Numbered from the stretch's first letter, positions 54,042 to 62,203 are shown. The stretch is DNA of 64,000 bases from Pseudomonas parafulva (GCF_000800255.1 NZ_CP009747.1:4898001-4962000); one strand, 5' to 3'. Numbers and translations are program-made. Notes: generated by a model from the letters alone, not told the origin.

Positions 54042-54754
54042 GTGCACCCATTCTCGAACTCAAGGACCTGGACGTGTTCTACGGCCCGATCCAGGCGTTG
54101 AAGCAGGTCTCGATGCACATCGAGGAGGGCGAGACGGTCAGCCTGATCGGTGCCAACGGTGCGGGCAAGTCCACGCTGCTGATGTCGATCTTCGGTCAAC
54201 CGCGCGCCAGCGCCGGGCAAATTCTCTATCGCGGCACCGACATCACCCGCAAGTCGTCGCACTACATCGCCTCCAATGGCATCGCCCAGTCGCCGGAGGG
54301 GCGGCGGGTGTTTCCCGACATGACGGTCGAGGAAAACCTGATGATGGGGACCATCCCCATCGGCGACAAGCACGCCGACGAGGACATGCAGCGTATGTAC
54401 GCCCTGTTCCCGCGTTTGAAGGAGCGGCGCAACCAGCGGGCGATGACCATGTCCGGTGGAGAGCAGCAGATGCTGGCCATCGCCCGGGCGCTGATGAGCC
54501 GGCCCAAGCTGTTGCTGCTGGATGAGCCGTCGCTGGGGCTGGCACCGATCGTGGTCAAGCAGATTTTCTCGACCCTGCGCGAGCTGGCGCAGACCGGCAT
54601 GACCATCTTTCTGGTGGAGCAGAACGCCAACCATGCGCTGAAGTTGTCGGATCGCGCCTACGTGATGGTCAACGGGCAAATTCGCATGACTGGTACGGGG
54701 CAGGAGTTGTTGGTAAACGACGAGGTGCGCAGCGCGTATCTGGGCGGCCACTGA
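54038..54754 (+). CDS. livF: Branched-chain amino-acid ABC transporter ATP-binding protein LivF
   Basis: This 238-residue ATPase has Walker A GANGAGKSTLLM, QSPEGRRVFPDMTVEENLMMG, signature MSGGEQQMLAIARALM, Walker B LLLLDEPSLGLAP, and the switch histidine region FLVEQNANHALKL. It is typical of LivF in being shorter than LivG. ATG 54038 is coupled to livG. It is the last gene of the operon, with a GC-rich hairpin after the stop. Confidence 0.96.
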   Translation: MSAPILELKDLDVFYGPIQALKQVSMHIEEGETVSLIGANGAGKSTLLMSIFGQPRASAGQILYRGTDITRKSSHYIASNGIAQSPEGRRVFPDMTVEENLMMGTIPIGDKHADEDMQRMYALFPRLKERRNQRAMTMSGGEQQMLAIARALMSRPKLLLLDEPSLGLAPIVVKQIFSTLRELAQTGMTIFLVEQNANHALKLSDRAYVMVNGQIRMTGTGQELLVNDEVRSAYLGGH

Positions 54755-55345
54755 ACACGATCCCGCCCTGCTGCGTGGGGCGGGCATCGATGTGGACAAC
54801 TTGTCGCACGTGCGTTTTCGAGGGCCTTGAATGCGCCCCGTATACCCAGCGTCACGCGGGTGGGATCTTTTCCACGATTAATGTTGATCTGCCTGTGGAA
54901 AACGTGGTGGCACCTCGCTAGACGCCCTATGGATAAAGGGTTTGCGGCAAGTGTTCATTATTTGACCAATTAGATCTTATTCACAGAGCGGTGCTGCTGC
55001 GGGCCGTCGTCAGTCGTTCGGAATCCATTCGCCCAGGCTGTGGATAACTCTGTGGGCAACCACTGGACAGACAGCTGCATCCAGCGTGGTGTGAGCCTTG
55101 CCCCCCGTGTCAGCGCGCCGTGCGGCTGCTCAGGCGGACCGAGAGGCGAGCGTGACCTCGACAATTGCCCCCAATCCGTGGGGAAAGCCCTGTGGATAAC
55201 ATGCGCATAGCCTGAGCCAGCCCTTGCGCCATAAGGCATGCAGGCTGTTGAACATATTTTGACCAGTGACGCTGTGGCTTGTCGCCAGCCCACGCTGAGG
55301 GCATGCTGCCACTCCCGTGACGACCCATCTGCAAAGGAGATCAGC
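54755..55345. other. 591-base gene-free region with a DnaA-box cluster
   Basis: No convincing gene: the frames present are shadows of the next gene. From 54791 to 55199 it carries six DnaA-box-like nonamers. Perfect TTATCCACA (as TGTGGATAA) is found at 55039-55047 and 55191-55199. TTATTCACA, which fits the relaxed TTATNCACA, is at 54977-54985. One-mismatch boxes are at 54791-54799, 54894-54902 and 54928-54936. An AT-rich patch (54949-54985) lies in the middle. No dnaA, dnaN, rpmH or gidA is near, so it is not the main origin; a DnaA-titrating or -reactivating locus is possible. Confidence 0.6.
54762..54784 (+). terminator. Hairpin after livF
   Basis: CCCGCCC and GGGCGGG enclose a nine-base loop, eight bases after the stop. 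There is no T run. Confidence 0.45.
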
Positions 55346-56113
55346 ATGACGTCCACCGTATTCATCACCGGGGCTACTTCCGGTTTCGGCGAAGCCACCG
55401 CCCGCCGCTTTGCCGAGGCCGGCTGGAAACTGGTGCTCACCGGACGGCGCAAGGAGCGCCTGGATGCCCTGTGCGCCGAGCTGTCGGCCAAGACCGAGGT
55501 GCTGGGGCTGGTGGTCGATGTGCGCGATCGCCAGGCCATGGAGGCGGCGATCGCCAGCCTGCCGCCAAGCTTCGACACGCTTCAGGCCCTGGTCAACAAC
55601 GCCGGTCTGGCCCTCGGCGCCGACCCTGCGCCGCAGTGCGACCTGGATGACTGGGACACCATGGTCGACACCAACATCAAAGGCCTGATGTACACCACCC
55701 GACTGCTGCTGCCCCGCCTGATCGCCCATGGCCGTGGCGCAAGCATCCTCAATGTCGGCTCCGTCGCCGGCAATTATCCGTATCCGGGCAGCCATGTGTA
55801 TGGCGGCACCAAGGCGTTCGTCGGCCAGTTCTCTCTGAGCCTGCGTTGCGACCTGCGCGGCACCGGGGTGCGGGTCACCACCATCGAGCCGGGGCTGTGC
55901 GAAAGCGAGTTCTCGCTGGTGCGCTTCGGTGGCGATCAGGCGCGTTACGACGCGACCTATGCCGGTGCCGAGCCGATCCAGCCGCAGGACATTGCCGAGA
56001 CCGTCTTCTGGGTGCTCAACCAGCCCGCCCACGTCAACATCAACACCCTCGAACTGATGCCGGTGAGCCAGGACTGGGCCGGTTTCGCCATCGACCGCAG
56101 CGTCAAGGGCTAG
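55346..56113 (+). CDS. Short-chain dehydrogenase (YdfG-like)
   Basis: The 255-residue NAD(P)-dependent SDR has the cofactor motif TGATSGFG, then NNAGLALG, the catalytic Ser in LNVGSVAGNYPYPG, and the YGGTK active-site Tyr and Lys. The TGRR after the second strand favours NADP. The overall sequence resembles YdfG, which reduces 3-hydroxy acids/malonic semialdehyde, but the substrate cannot be fixed from sequence. ATG 55346 has AAAGGAGA before it. The DnaA-box region is just upstream. Confidence 0.9.
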   Translation: MTSTVFITGATSGFGEATARRFAEAGWKLVLTGRRKERLDALCAELSAKTEVLGLVVDVRDRQAMEAAIASLPPSFDTLQALVNNAGLALGADPAPQCDLDDWDTMVDTNIKGLMYTTRLLLPRLIAHGRGASILNVGSVAGNYPYPGSHVYGGTKAFVGQFSLSLRCDLRGTGVRVTTIEPGLCESEFSLVRFGGDQARYDATYAGAEPIQPQDIAETVFWVLNQPAHVNINTLELMPVSQDWAGFAIDRSVKG

Positions 56114-56148
56114 CCGTCAGAGGGCGCCGCACGGCGCCCACACCCCGC

Positions 56149-57258
56149 TCAGACGATCTGCAGCAGCCCGTGCAAAGCGGTAGCCAGGTGATAGGGCGTG
56201 GTCGAGGGCATGTCGTGACGGCTCACCGCGCCGCTGGCGTCGCGGCACTCGTGCCAACCGGCCGGGTACAGGAAGTCGTCCTGCAGGGCGGTCAATTGCT
56301 TCACCAGGCGAGGTTCGGCGTTCGACTGCAACGTCAGCGCGCGCAGGTACTCGGCCTTGGCCCAGATGCGCTGCGTGGCGTCGAGCACGCGGCCGTCGAT
56401 GTCGAGCATCGCCACTACCGCATTGCCTTGCACGCCATGCTGTTCGGCGTAGCTGAAAGCGCGTTCGATGGCCGTGTGCAAGGCACTGTCGCGCAGTAGC
56501 GGTGAGGTATCGAGCAAGAACAACCATTCGAACTGATGGCCGGGCTCGAACCAGTTATCCACAGCGCCCAGCGGCTTCTCCATCATCACGCCATGCGCCG
56601 GATCGATGAAGTCACGGTGCAGGGCTGTGCATAACTGCACCAGGGCCTGCTCGACCGCCGTGTCCTCGCGCACTGCCAGGGTTTGAAGAAAGGCTTCGGC
56701 CAGGTGCATTTGCGGATTCTGCAGCGGCCCACTCGAGAGATCCGACCAGTCCTCACCGAGCACCGCCTCGTAGAGTCCATCGTCGCGGGCGAAGCGTTCT
56801 GCAATCACCGCCAGGGCAGCGTTGAGGGTCGACTCGACCAGCCCCTCACGCACCTGCCCCCAGTAATGCGCGCAGGCAAAGGCGATGAAGGCATGCGTGT
56901 ACAGGTCTTTGCGCCGGTCCAGCGGCGTGCCGTCGGCGGCGATGCTGTAGAACCAGCCACCGTGCTCGGCATCGTGGAAGTGCCGCTGCAGCGAGCGGAA
57001 CAACGCCGCTGCACGCTCGGCCGCCCCCGGTTGCTCGATGCGGCTGCTGAACAGGTACAACTGCCTTGCGCACGCCATGGCCCGATAGCGCTGCACGGGC
57101 AGAGGACGGTGCTCGGCATCGAGCGCCTCGAAGGGCAGGGCCATGTCAGCGTTCCAGCCCGGCCCTTGCCACAGCGGCACGATGCGCGAGTCGAAATGCT
57201 CACGGACCTGGGCCAGGCGGTTGGTCAGCTCGGACGGTTCAGGAAGGGACTTGGACAT
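56149..57258 (-). CDS. AGE-family sugar epimerase/isomerase
   Basis: The 369-residue protein belongs to the N-acylglucosamine 2-epimerase family with an (alpha/alpha)6 barrel. Family blocks seen are WNADMALPFEALDAEHRPLPVQRYRAMACARQLYLFS, DLYTHAFIAFACAHY, NPQMHLAEAFL, WFEPGHQFEWLFLL with a catalytic His, and TTPYHLATALHGL. Related proteins interconvert mannose and fructose or epimerise sugars; the exact activity here is unknown. ATG 57258 is chosen from family length; an in-frame ATG at 57291 is the alternative. It is downstream of, and in the same direction as, the TetR gene. Confidence 0.85.
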   Translation of the reverse strand: MSKSLPEPSELTNRLAQVREHFDSRIVPLWQGPGWNADMALPFEALDAEHRPLPVQRYRAMACARQLYLFSSRIEQPGAAERAAALFRSLQRHFHDAEHGGWFYSIAADGTPLDRRKDLYTHAFIAFACAHYWGQVREGLVESTLNAALAVIAERFARDDGLYEAVLGEDWSDLSSGPLQNPQMHLAEAFLQTLAVREDTAVEQALVQLCTALHRDFIDPAHGVMMEKPLGAVDNWFEPGHQFEWLFLLDTSPLLRDSALHTAIERAFSYAEQHGVQGNAVVAMLDIDGRVLDATQRIWAKAEYLRALTLQSNAEPRLVKQLTALQDDFLYPAGWHECRDASGAVSRHDMPSTTPYHLATALHGLLQIV

Positions 57259-57300
57259 GGCAACGCTCGTGACAATCGGGCAGGTCGCCATGTTAACAGC

Positions 57301-57393
57301 TAGCGGCAAGCGGCAAGTTGCGAGCGACAAGAAAAAGCCGTGCACTCACTGGCTTGCCGCTTGCCGCTTGCCGCTTGCCGCTTGCCGCTTGCC
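57301..57393. repeat. Dispersed GCTTGCC inverted-repeat element, copy 2, with heptamer expansion
   Basis: The left arm TAGCGGCAAGCGGCAAG (from 57301) faces six perfect head-to-tail copies of GCTTGCC (57352-57393). The array ends at the base before the stop codon of the TetR gene (57394-57396). Copy 1 of the element, at 12970-13029, has only three heptamers. Confidence 0.75.
57332..57354 (-). terminator. Probable terminator of the TetR gene
   Basis: On the minus strand AGCC-A-GTG and CAC-GGCT form a stem followed by five T. It is part of the dispersed GCTTGCC element. Confidence 0.5.
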
Positions 57394-58026
57394 CTATCCC
57401 CGATTGCCCAGGCCTTGCCAGTGGCGTGCGCCGACAAAGATGAAGCGCAACTGCTGGGTGATCTTTTCCTGGGGCGTCAACGACTGCGGACAAGTCGGGT
57501 CGGGGGTGTCGATCAGCTCGGGCAGGGTCGCGAACACGGTCTTGACCACCAGGTCGGCCATCACCGTCAAGGCGGCGCTGTCCAGGTGCTGCCAGCGTTT
57601 CATGCGTGCCAGATCCGTGGCCAGGTCCGAGCTGATGTCCTCGCGCAGGCGGGCGATGGCTTGGCGTACTGGCTGCGAGCCGCCGTACTGCTCGCGGGCC
57701 AGGAACAGGAACTGGGCGTGATGCGCCGCGACGACGTCGAGGAAGATGCGCACCGACGCGTCGGTGATACCGCCCAGTTCGAATTCGTTGTGCCGCACCA
57801 GGCGGATCGTGTGGCGGAAGGTGGCGTCGACTTCGGCCACCAGGGCCAGGCCCAGGGCGTCCATGTCGGGAAAGTGTCGGTAGAAACCGGTGGGCACGAT
57901 GCCGGCGGCCTTGGCCACTTCGCGCAGGCTGATGCTGCTGAAGCCACGACCACTTTCCATGAGCTGACAGACCGCATCGAGCAGGGCCAGGCGGGTCTGT
58001 TGCTTCTGTTCGGCGCGCGGCAGCAT
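57394..58026 (-). CDS. TetR family transcriptional regulator (FabR-like)
   Basis: The 210-residue protein has an N-terminal TetR helix-turn-helix (SSISLREVAKAAGIVPTGFYRHFPDMDALGLAL, about 30-65) and an all-helical ligand domain. The start RAEQKQQTRLALLDAVCQLMESGRGFSSIS and the HTH resemble FabR/DesT-type regulators of unsaturated fatty-acid synthesis more than drug regulators, but no fatty-acid gene is next to it. ATG 58026 has a poor ribosome-binding site. The stop codon directly abuts the six-heptamer repeat array. Confidence 0.88.
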   Translation of the reverse strand: MLPRAEQKQQTRLALLDAVCQLMESGRGFSSISLREVAKAAGIVPTGFYRHFPDMDALGLALVAEVDATFRHTIRLVRHNEFELGGITDASVRIFLDVVAAHHAQFLFLAREQYGGSQPVRQAIARLREDISSDLATDLARMKRWQHLDSAALTVMADLVVKTVFATLPELIDTPDPTCPQSLTPQEKITQQLRFIFVGARHWQGLGNRG

Positions 58027-58208
58027 GGGCGGTGAATTCTGAGGCTGTACGGCAGGGCACTCTAGTGAATAAAACGAAGAGCGGTCAATGGCCTGGGATG
58101 TCGTCTAGAGAAGGTAGTCGGGGCTGCGTGGCAACCCCGGCATGCTGGCGTGAACAACGTGGGTAGGCTCAAAGCCGTGGGACTGCGTCGCTTCGGCAGC
58201 CAACCGCA

Positions 58209-58574
58209 TCAGCTCACCCGGCGGCTGTCGATCAAGCGATCCGAGCCACCTTCGGCCACGCGGTCGTTGCGTTCGATCAAGCGATCCGAGCCACCTTCGG
58301 CTACGCGGTCGTTGCGTTCGATCAAGCGATCCGAGCCACCTTCGGCCACGCGGTCGTTGCGTTCGATCAAGCGATCCGAGCCGCCTTCGGCCACGCGGTC
58401 GTTGCGTTCGATCAAGCGATCCGAGCCGCCCTCTGCAAGGGGGGTCAAGGGCTGCGCGATCACCGTCGAGGTGGGGCGAGCTTCGCCGCTCAAGTGTTGT
58501 TCGGCGGCCGGCAGGGCAAAGGCATTGGCGGCCAGAAGGGAAAGACCAAGGCTCAGCAACAGTGGGCGTTTCAT
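58209..58574 (-). CDS. Secreted 15-residue tandem-repeat protein
   Basis: The 121-residue protein has a signal peptide (MKRPLLLSLGLSLLAANAFA) and a short spacer, then five consecutive repeats of AEGGSDRLIERNDRV; the last ends DSRRVS. The repeats are polar, with Glu, Asp and Arg, and have no cysteine. A clear GAGGAG site lies nine bases upstream of the ATG, which shows that this strand, not the open plus strand, is coding. I recall short AEGGSDR-repeat proteins in pseudomonads, sometimes named phage infection protein without firm support. Function unknown. Confidence 0.82.
   Translation of the reverse strand: MKRPLLLSLGLSLLAANAFALPAAEQHLSGEARPTSTVIAQPLTPLAEGGSDRLIERNDRVAEGGSDRLIERNDRVAEGGSDRLIERNDRVAEGGSDRLIERNDRVAEGGSDRLIDSRRVS
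58230..58454. repeat. Five tandem 45-bp repeats inside the repeat-protein gene
   Basis: Units begin at 58230, 58275, 58320, 58365 and 58410. The first four differ by only one or two bases; the fifth (58410) diverges in its last third. The 45-base unit keeps both strands open in several frames. No spacer separates the units. Confidence 0.9.
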
Positions 58575-58903
58575 GATTCAGTGCTCCTCGTGGGATGCGA
58601 AAAGTGGGTACGAGGGCAATGCTACGCTCGGTAACTCAGCAGAGAAGTTCATACGGTCGATGGTAACAATCAACGCCAATGATGTTCGTCGCGGGAGGCT
58701 CTATCGCCGGTGTTTCAGGGCGTCGTTCAGCGCGCCGATCAGGTAGCGGGTGGCGTGCATCTGTCCCTGGAACTGGGCAGTGGGTCAGAAAAACTTCGCT
58801 ATCATGACCGTCATCGATAAAACCCTGCCGGCTTTCGTCAGTCCCAGCTAATGAACGCCAAGCGCCGCACCGCTTCAGGTCATGCAGTCAGGAGAGCCCC
58901 GCA
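58575..58903. other. Gene-free region between the repeat-protein gene and the AsmA gene
   Basis: A 329-base gap shared by two divergent genes. A possible -10 (TATCAT near 58799) points to the AsmA gene. A frame of 18 codons (58851-58907) overlaps the AsmA start as ATGA but has no ribosome-binding site. Nothing else stands out. Confidence 0.5.
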
Positions 58904-60967
58904 ATGACGCGCCCCACCAGAATCTTCACCTGGATCCTCGCCAGCCTCCTAGCCCTGCTGGTGATACTGGTGGTGGTGATCGCCACCTTCGACTGGAACC
59001 GCATCAAGCCGCTGCTCAACGAAAAAGTCTCTGAAGCCTTGCACCGTCCCTTCGCCATCAATGGCAACCTGGCCGTGCACTGGCAGCGCGAGCGCGACGA
59101 GGGCGGGTGGCGCGCCTGGGTGCCGTGGCCGCGTTTCGTCGCCGAAGACCTGACGCTGGGCAACCCGGACTGGCTCAAGGCGCCGCAGATGGTCGGTCTG
59201 GAGCGGGTCGAGTTCCGCCTCTCGCCCTTGCCGTTGCTGGTTCAGACGATTTCCATTCCGCGCATCGACCTCACCCATCCCACGGCCGACCTGACCCGCC
59301 TGGCCGATGGCCGTGCCAACTGGAACTTCGATTTCGGGCCCAAGGACGAGAACGCCGAACCGTCGAAGTGGGTGCTGGACATCGGCGCCATCGGTTTCGA
59401 CCAAGGCAATGTCAGCTTCGACGACCAGACCCTCAAGACCCAGATGAAGGTGCAGATCGACCCACTGGGCAAGCCGATTCCGTTCAGCGAGATCGTCGGC
59501 AAGGCCAAGGCCGACGAGACCGGCGGCGCGCAGGACTACGCCTTCGGCCTCAAGGCCCAAGGTCGCTACAAAGGTCAGGCGGTGAACGCCACCGGCAAGA
59601 TCGGTGGCCTGTTGGCGCTGCAGGACAGCCGCCAGCCGTTCCCGCTGCAAGTCGATGCGCGCGTGGGCGATACCCGCGCTGCCGTCGCCGGCACCCTGAC
59701 CGACCCGCGCAACCTCGGCGCCCTGGACCTGCGCCTGAAACTCTCCGGCAGCAGCCTGGGCAACCTCTATCCCCTGACGGGCGTGACCTTGCCCGACACC
59801 CCGGCCTATTCCACCGACGGTCACCTCACCGCCAACCTGCACGACGCCGGCGGCGCGCGTTTCCGCTACGAAGACTTCAACGGCAAGATCGGCGACAGCG
59901 ACATCCACGGCGACCTGGCCTTCGTTGCCAGCCAGCCACGGCCCAAGCTGTCCGGCAAGCTGGTCTCCAACCAGTTGCTGTTCAAGGACCTGGCGCCGCT
60001 GATCGGTGCCGATTCCAACGCCGAACAGAAAGCCCGCGGCGGTGCCAGCAAGCAACCCGGCGACAAGGTGTTGCCGGTCGAGGAATTTCGCACCGACCGC
60101 TGGCGCGCCATGGACGCCGACGTCACCTTCGCCGGCAAGCGCATCGTCCATAGCGAGCAATTGCCGTTCAAGGACCTGTCGGCCCACGTAGTGCTGGAAG
60201 ACGGTCTGCTGCGCCTGACTCCGCTACGCTTCGGCGTGGCCGGTGGCAACCTTGATGCCAACATCCGTCTGGATGGCCGCTCGGTGCCGATGCAGGGCCG
60301 CGCCCGCCTGACCGCGCGCGGCTTCAAGCTCAAGGAGCTGTTCCCCACCTTCGCACCCATGCAGACCAGTTTCGGCGAGCTCAATGGCGATGCTGACATC
60401 AGCGGGCGCGGCAACTCGGTGGCGGCGCTGCTTGGCACCTCCAATGGCGACCTGCGGCTGTTGATCAACGATGGCGCGATCAGCCGCAGCCTGATGGAAA
60501 TCGCCGGGCTCAACGTCGGCAACTATGTGGTGGACAAGCTGTTCGGCGACGAGGACGTGAAGATCAATTGCGCGGCGGCCGACGTCGGCATCAAGGATGG
60601 CTTGGCCAGTACCCGGCTGTTCGTCTTCGATACCGAGAACGCGATCATCTACATCAACGGTACCGCCAACTTCGCCACCGAACGCCTGGACTTGAAAGTC
60701 ACCCCCGAATCCAAGGGCCTGCGCCTGTTCTCGCTGCGCTCGCCGTTGTACGTGCGCGGCGCGTTCGCCAAGCCCAGTGCCGGCGTGCAAGCGGTGCCCC
60801 TGGCCTTGCGCGGGGCAGGCATGGTGGCGTTGGGCGTTGCGGTGGGGCCGGCGGCTGGGCTGCTGGCGTTGATCGCACCCAGCGGTGGTGAGCCTAACCA
60901 GTGCACGCCGCTGCTCGAGCGCATGAAGGCCGGCAAGGCGCCGGCTGCAGTGAAGTCGAAGAAGTGA
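58904..60967 (+). CDS. AsmA family protein
   Basis: The 687-residue protein is anchored by one N-terminal helix (about 8-28, ILASLLALLVILVVVIATFDW) with a very large periplasmic part of repeating beta strands. AsmA-like proteins share the bridge-like fold thought to carry phospholipids between membranes. The N-terminal domain (about 25-150) has the AsmA pattern, and the C-terminal region GVAVGPAAGLLALIAPS followed by CTPLLERMKAGKAP is typical of the YhjG-like branch. A CAGGAG site precedes the ATG. Its last 20 codons are copied twice more downstream (see 60890-61611). Confidence 0.88.
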   Translation: MTRPTRIFTWILASLLALLVILVVVIATFDWNRIKPLLNEKVSEALHRPFAINGNLAVHWQRERDEGGWRAWVPWPRFVAEDLTLGNPDWLKAPQMVGLERVEFRLSPLPLLVQTISIPRIDLTHPTADLTRLADGRANWNFDFGPKDENAEPSKWVLDIGAIGFDQGNVSFDDQTLKTQMKVQIDPLGKPIPFSEIVGKAKADETGGAQDYAFGLKAQGRYKGQAVNATGKIGGLLALQDSRQPFPLQVDARVGDTRAAVAGTLTDPRNLGALDLRLKLSGSSLGNLYPLTGVTLPDTPAYSTDGHLTANLHDAGGARFRYEDFNGKIGDSDIHGDLAFVASQPRPKLSGKLVSNQLLFKDLAPLIGADSNAEQKARGGASKQPGDKVLPVEEFRTDRWRAMDADVTFAGKRIVHSEQLPFKDLSAHVVLEDGLLRLTPLRFGVAGGNLDANIRLDGRSVPMQGRARLTARGFKLKELFPTFAPMQTSFGELNGDADISGRGNSVAALLGTSNGDLRLLINDGAISRSLMEIAGLNVGNYVVDKLFGDEDVKINCAAADVGIKDGLASTRLFVFDTENAIIYINGTANFATERLDLKVTPESKGLRLFSLRSPLYVRGAFAKPSAGVQAVPLALRGAGMVALGVAVGPAAGLLALIAPSGGEPNQCTPLLERMKAGKAPAAVKSKK

Positions 60968-61611
60968 TGCGCTTGAAGAAGGCTGCAGTGCTAACGCTGT
61001 TCCCTTGAGATCTGTATTGCTGGCATTGGGGCTGCTGCGCAGCCCATCGCGGCACAAGGCCGCTCCCACAAAAATCCGTGCAAGGCCCTGTTTTCAGGGG
61101 GTACGCGGACTTTGTGGGAGTCCAATCCATGCATACCGCTGCTCGAGCGCATGAAGGCTGGCAAGGCGCCGGCTGCGGTGAAGTCGAAGAAGTGATGCGC
61201 TTGAAGAAGGCTGCAGTGCTAACGCTGTTCCCTTGAGATCTGTATTGCTGGCATTGGGGCTGCTGCGCAGCCCATCGCGGCACAAGGCCGCTCCCACAAA
61301 ATCCGTGCAAGGCCCTGTTTTCAGGGGGTACGCGGACGTTGTGGGAGTCCAATCCATGCATACCGCTGCTAGAGCGCATGAAGGCTGGCAAGGCGCCGGC
61401 TGCGGTGAAGTCGAAGAAGTGATGCGCTTGAAGAAGGCTGCAGTGCTAACGCTGTTCCCTTGAGATCTGTATTGCTGGCATTGGGGCTGCTGCGCAGCCC
61501 ATCGCGGCACAAGGCCGCTCCCACAGAATCCGTGCAAGGCCCCTGTTTTGAGGGTTTACGCGGACGTTGTGGGAGCGGCCTTGTGCCGCGAAAGGGCCGC
61601 AAAGCGGCCCC
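60890..61611. repeat. Tandem triplication of the AsmA 3' end plus REP element
   Basis: A unit of 227-228 bp occurs three times. Each holds the end of the AsmA gene (LLERMKAGKAPAAVKSKK and stop), a short spacer, and a REP doublet. The shared CTGCT point falls at 60911, 61139 and 61366. In units 1 and 2 the second REP breaks off at GTGGGAG (61120 and 61347) and leads straight into the next gene-tail copy; only unit 3 has the full REP, ending at 61611. The two extra tails agree with each other but differ from the real gene end at 7 of 24 bases. They have no start codon and are not genes. Confidence 0.9.
61029..61611. repeat. REP doublets (REPIN), copy C: two truncated and one complete
   Basis: Left REP GGGCTGCTGCGCAGCCC occurs once in each unit; the right REP with TGTGGGAGCGGCC and GGGCCGCAAAGCGGCCCC is present only in the last. 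The arms are closer in sequence to copy A (2890-3016) than to copy B. Confidence 0.8.
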
Positions 61612-61624
61612 GAGGATACCTGAC

Positions 61625-62155
61625 TTACAGGCCTTCGAGCAGATCCGACATGTCGTCGGCGTGCTCTTCTTCCTGGGCCAGGATGTCTTCGAAGATGCGG
61701 CGAGTGGTCGGGTCTTTGTCGCCGATGTACTGGATGATCTCGCGGTAGCTGTCGATGGCGATGCGCTCGGCCACCAGGTCTTCGAGGACCATTTCCTTCA
61801 GGTTGGAACCGGCCACGTACTGGGCGTGGGAGTTCTTGCTCAGGTTGTCCGGGTTGAAGTCCGGTTCGCCACCGAGTTGCACGATACGCTCGGCCAGCTT
61901 GTCGGCGTGCTCGGATTCCTGGTTGGCGTGCTCGAGGAACTCCTCGGCGGCGACGCTGGCCTTGATGCCGCTGGCCATGAAGTAGTGGCGCTTGTAGCGC
62001 AGGGTGCAGACCAGCTCGGTGGCCAGCGACTCGTTGAGCAGGCGGATGATCTCTTCACGGTCGGCCTTGTAGCCTTCGGTGATGGCGCCGTTCTCGACGT
62101 GCTCACGGGCACGATGGCGCAGGGTTTCGATATCGGTCAGTACAGAGTTGCTCAT
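61625..62155 (-). CDS. Ferritin-like (bacterioferritin/Dps-type) protein
   Basis: The 176-residue protein is predicted to be a four-helix bundle. Carboxylate and His ligands are in NESLATELVCTLRYKRHYF, EFLEHANQESEHADKLAERI, EDLVAERIAIDSYREII and EDILAQEEEHADDM, the di-iron pattern of the ferritin/bacterioferritin group. It is longer than Dps and lacks a clear heme-methionine. In P. aeruginosa the similar gene is listed as a probable bacterioferritin. A likely role is iron storage or protection from peroxide. GGAGA precedes the ATG. osmE is upstream in the same direction, with a 48-base gap. Confidence 0.88.
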   Translation of the reverse strand: MSNSVLTDIETLRHRAREHVENGAITEGYKADREEIIRLLNESLATELVCTLRYKRHYFMASGIKASVAAEEFLEHANQESEHADKLAERIVQLGGEPDFNPDNLSKNSHAQYVAGSNLKEMVLEDLVAERIAIDSYREIIQYIGDKDPTTRRIFEDILAQEEEHADDMSDLLEGL

Positions 62156-62203
62156 GGGATTCTCCAGTCGAATCAGCTTTTCAGGTCAGAGTCTCGAGAG
62201 GTT

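Noticed and set aside
54791..55199. Chromosomal replication origin
   Set aside because: DnaA boxes are present, but none of the genes that flank oriC in pseudomonads (dnaA, dnaN, rpmH, rnpA, gidA) is near.
58230..58454. Possible CRISPR array
   Set aside because: Repeats are directly adjacent with no spacers and lie in a protein gene; no cas genes.
58150..58746. Plus-strand frame with IKRSEPPSATRS repeats
   Set aside because: It is open only because the 45-bp unit is a multiple of three; the minus strand has the signal peptide and ribosome-binding site.
58701..58760. 19-codon minus-strand frame in the gap before the AsmA gene
   Set aside because: In-frame stop just upstream, only a weak GGGA as start signal, and no recognised similarity.
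61137..61425. AsmA gene-tail copies as pseudogenes or small genes
   Set aside because: Each has about 25 codons, no start codon and no ribosome-binding site; they are better described as parts of the tandem repeat.
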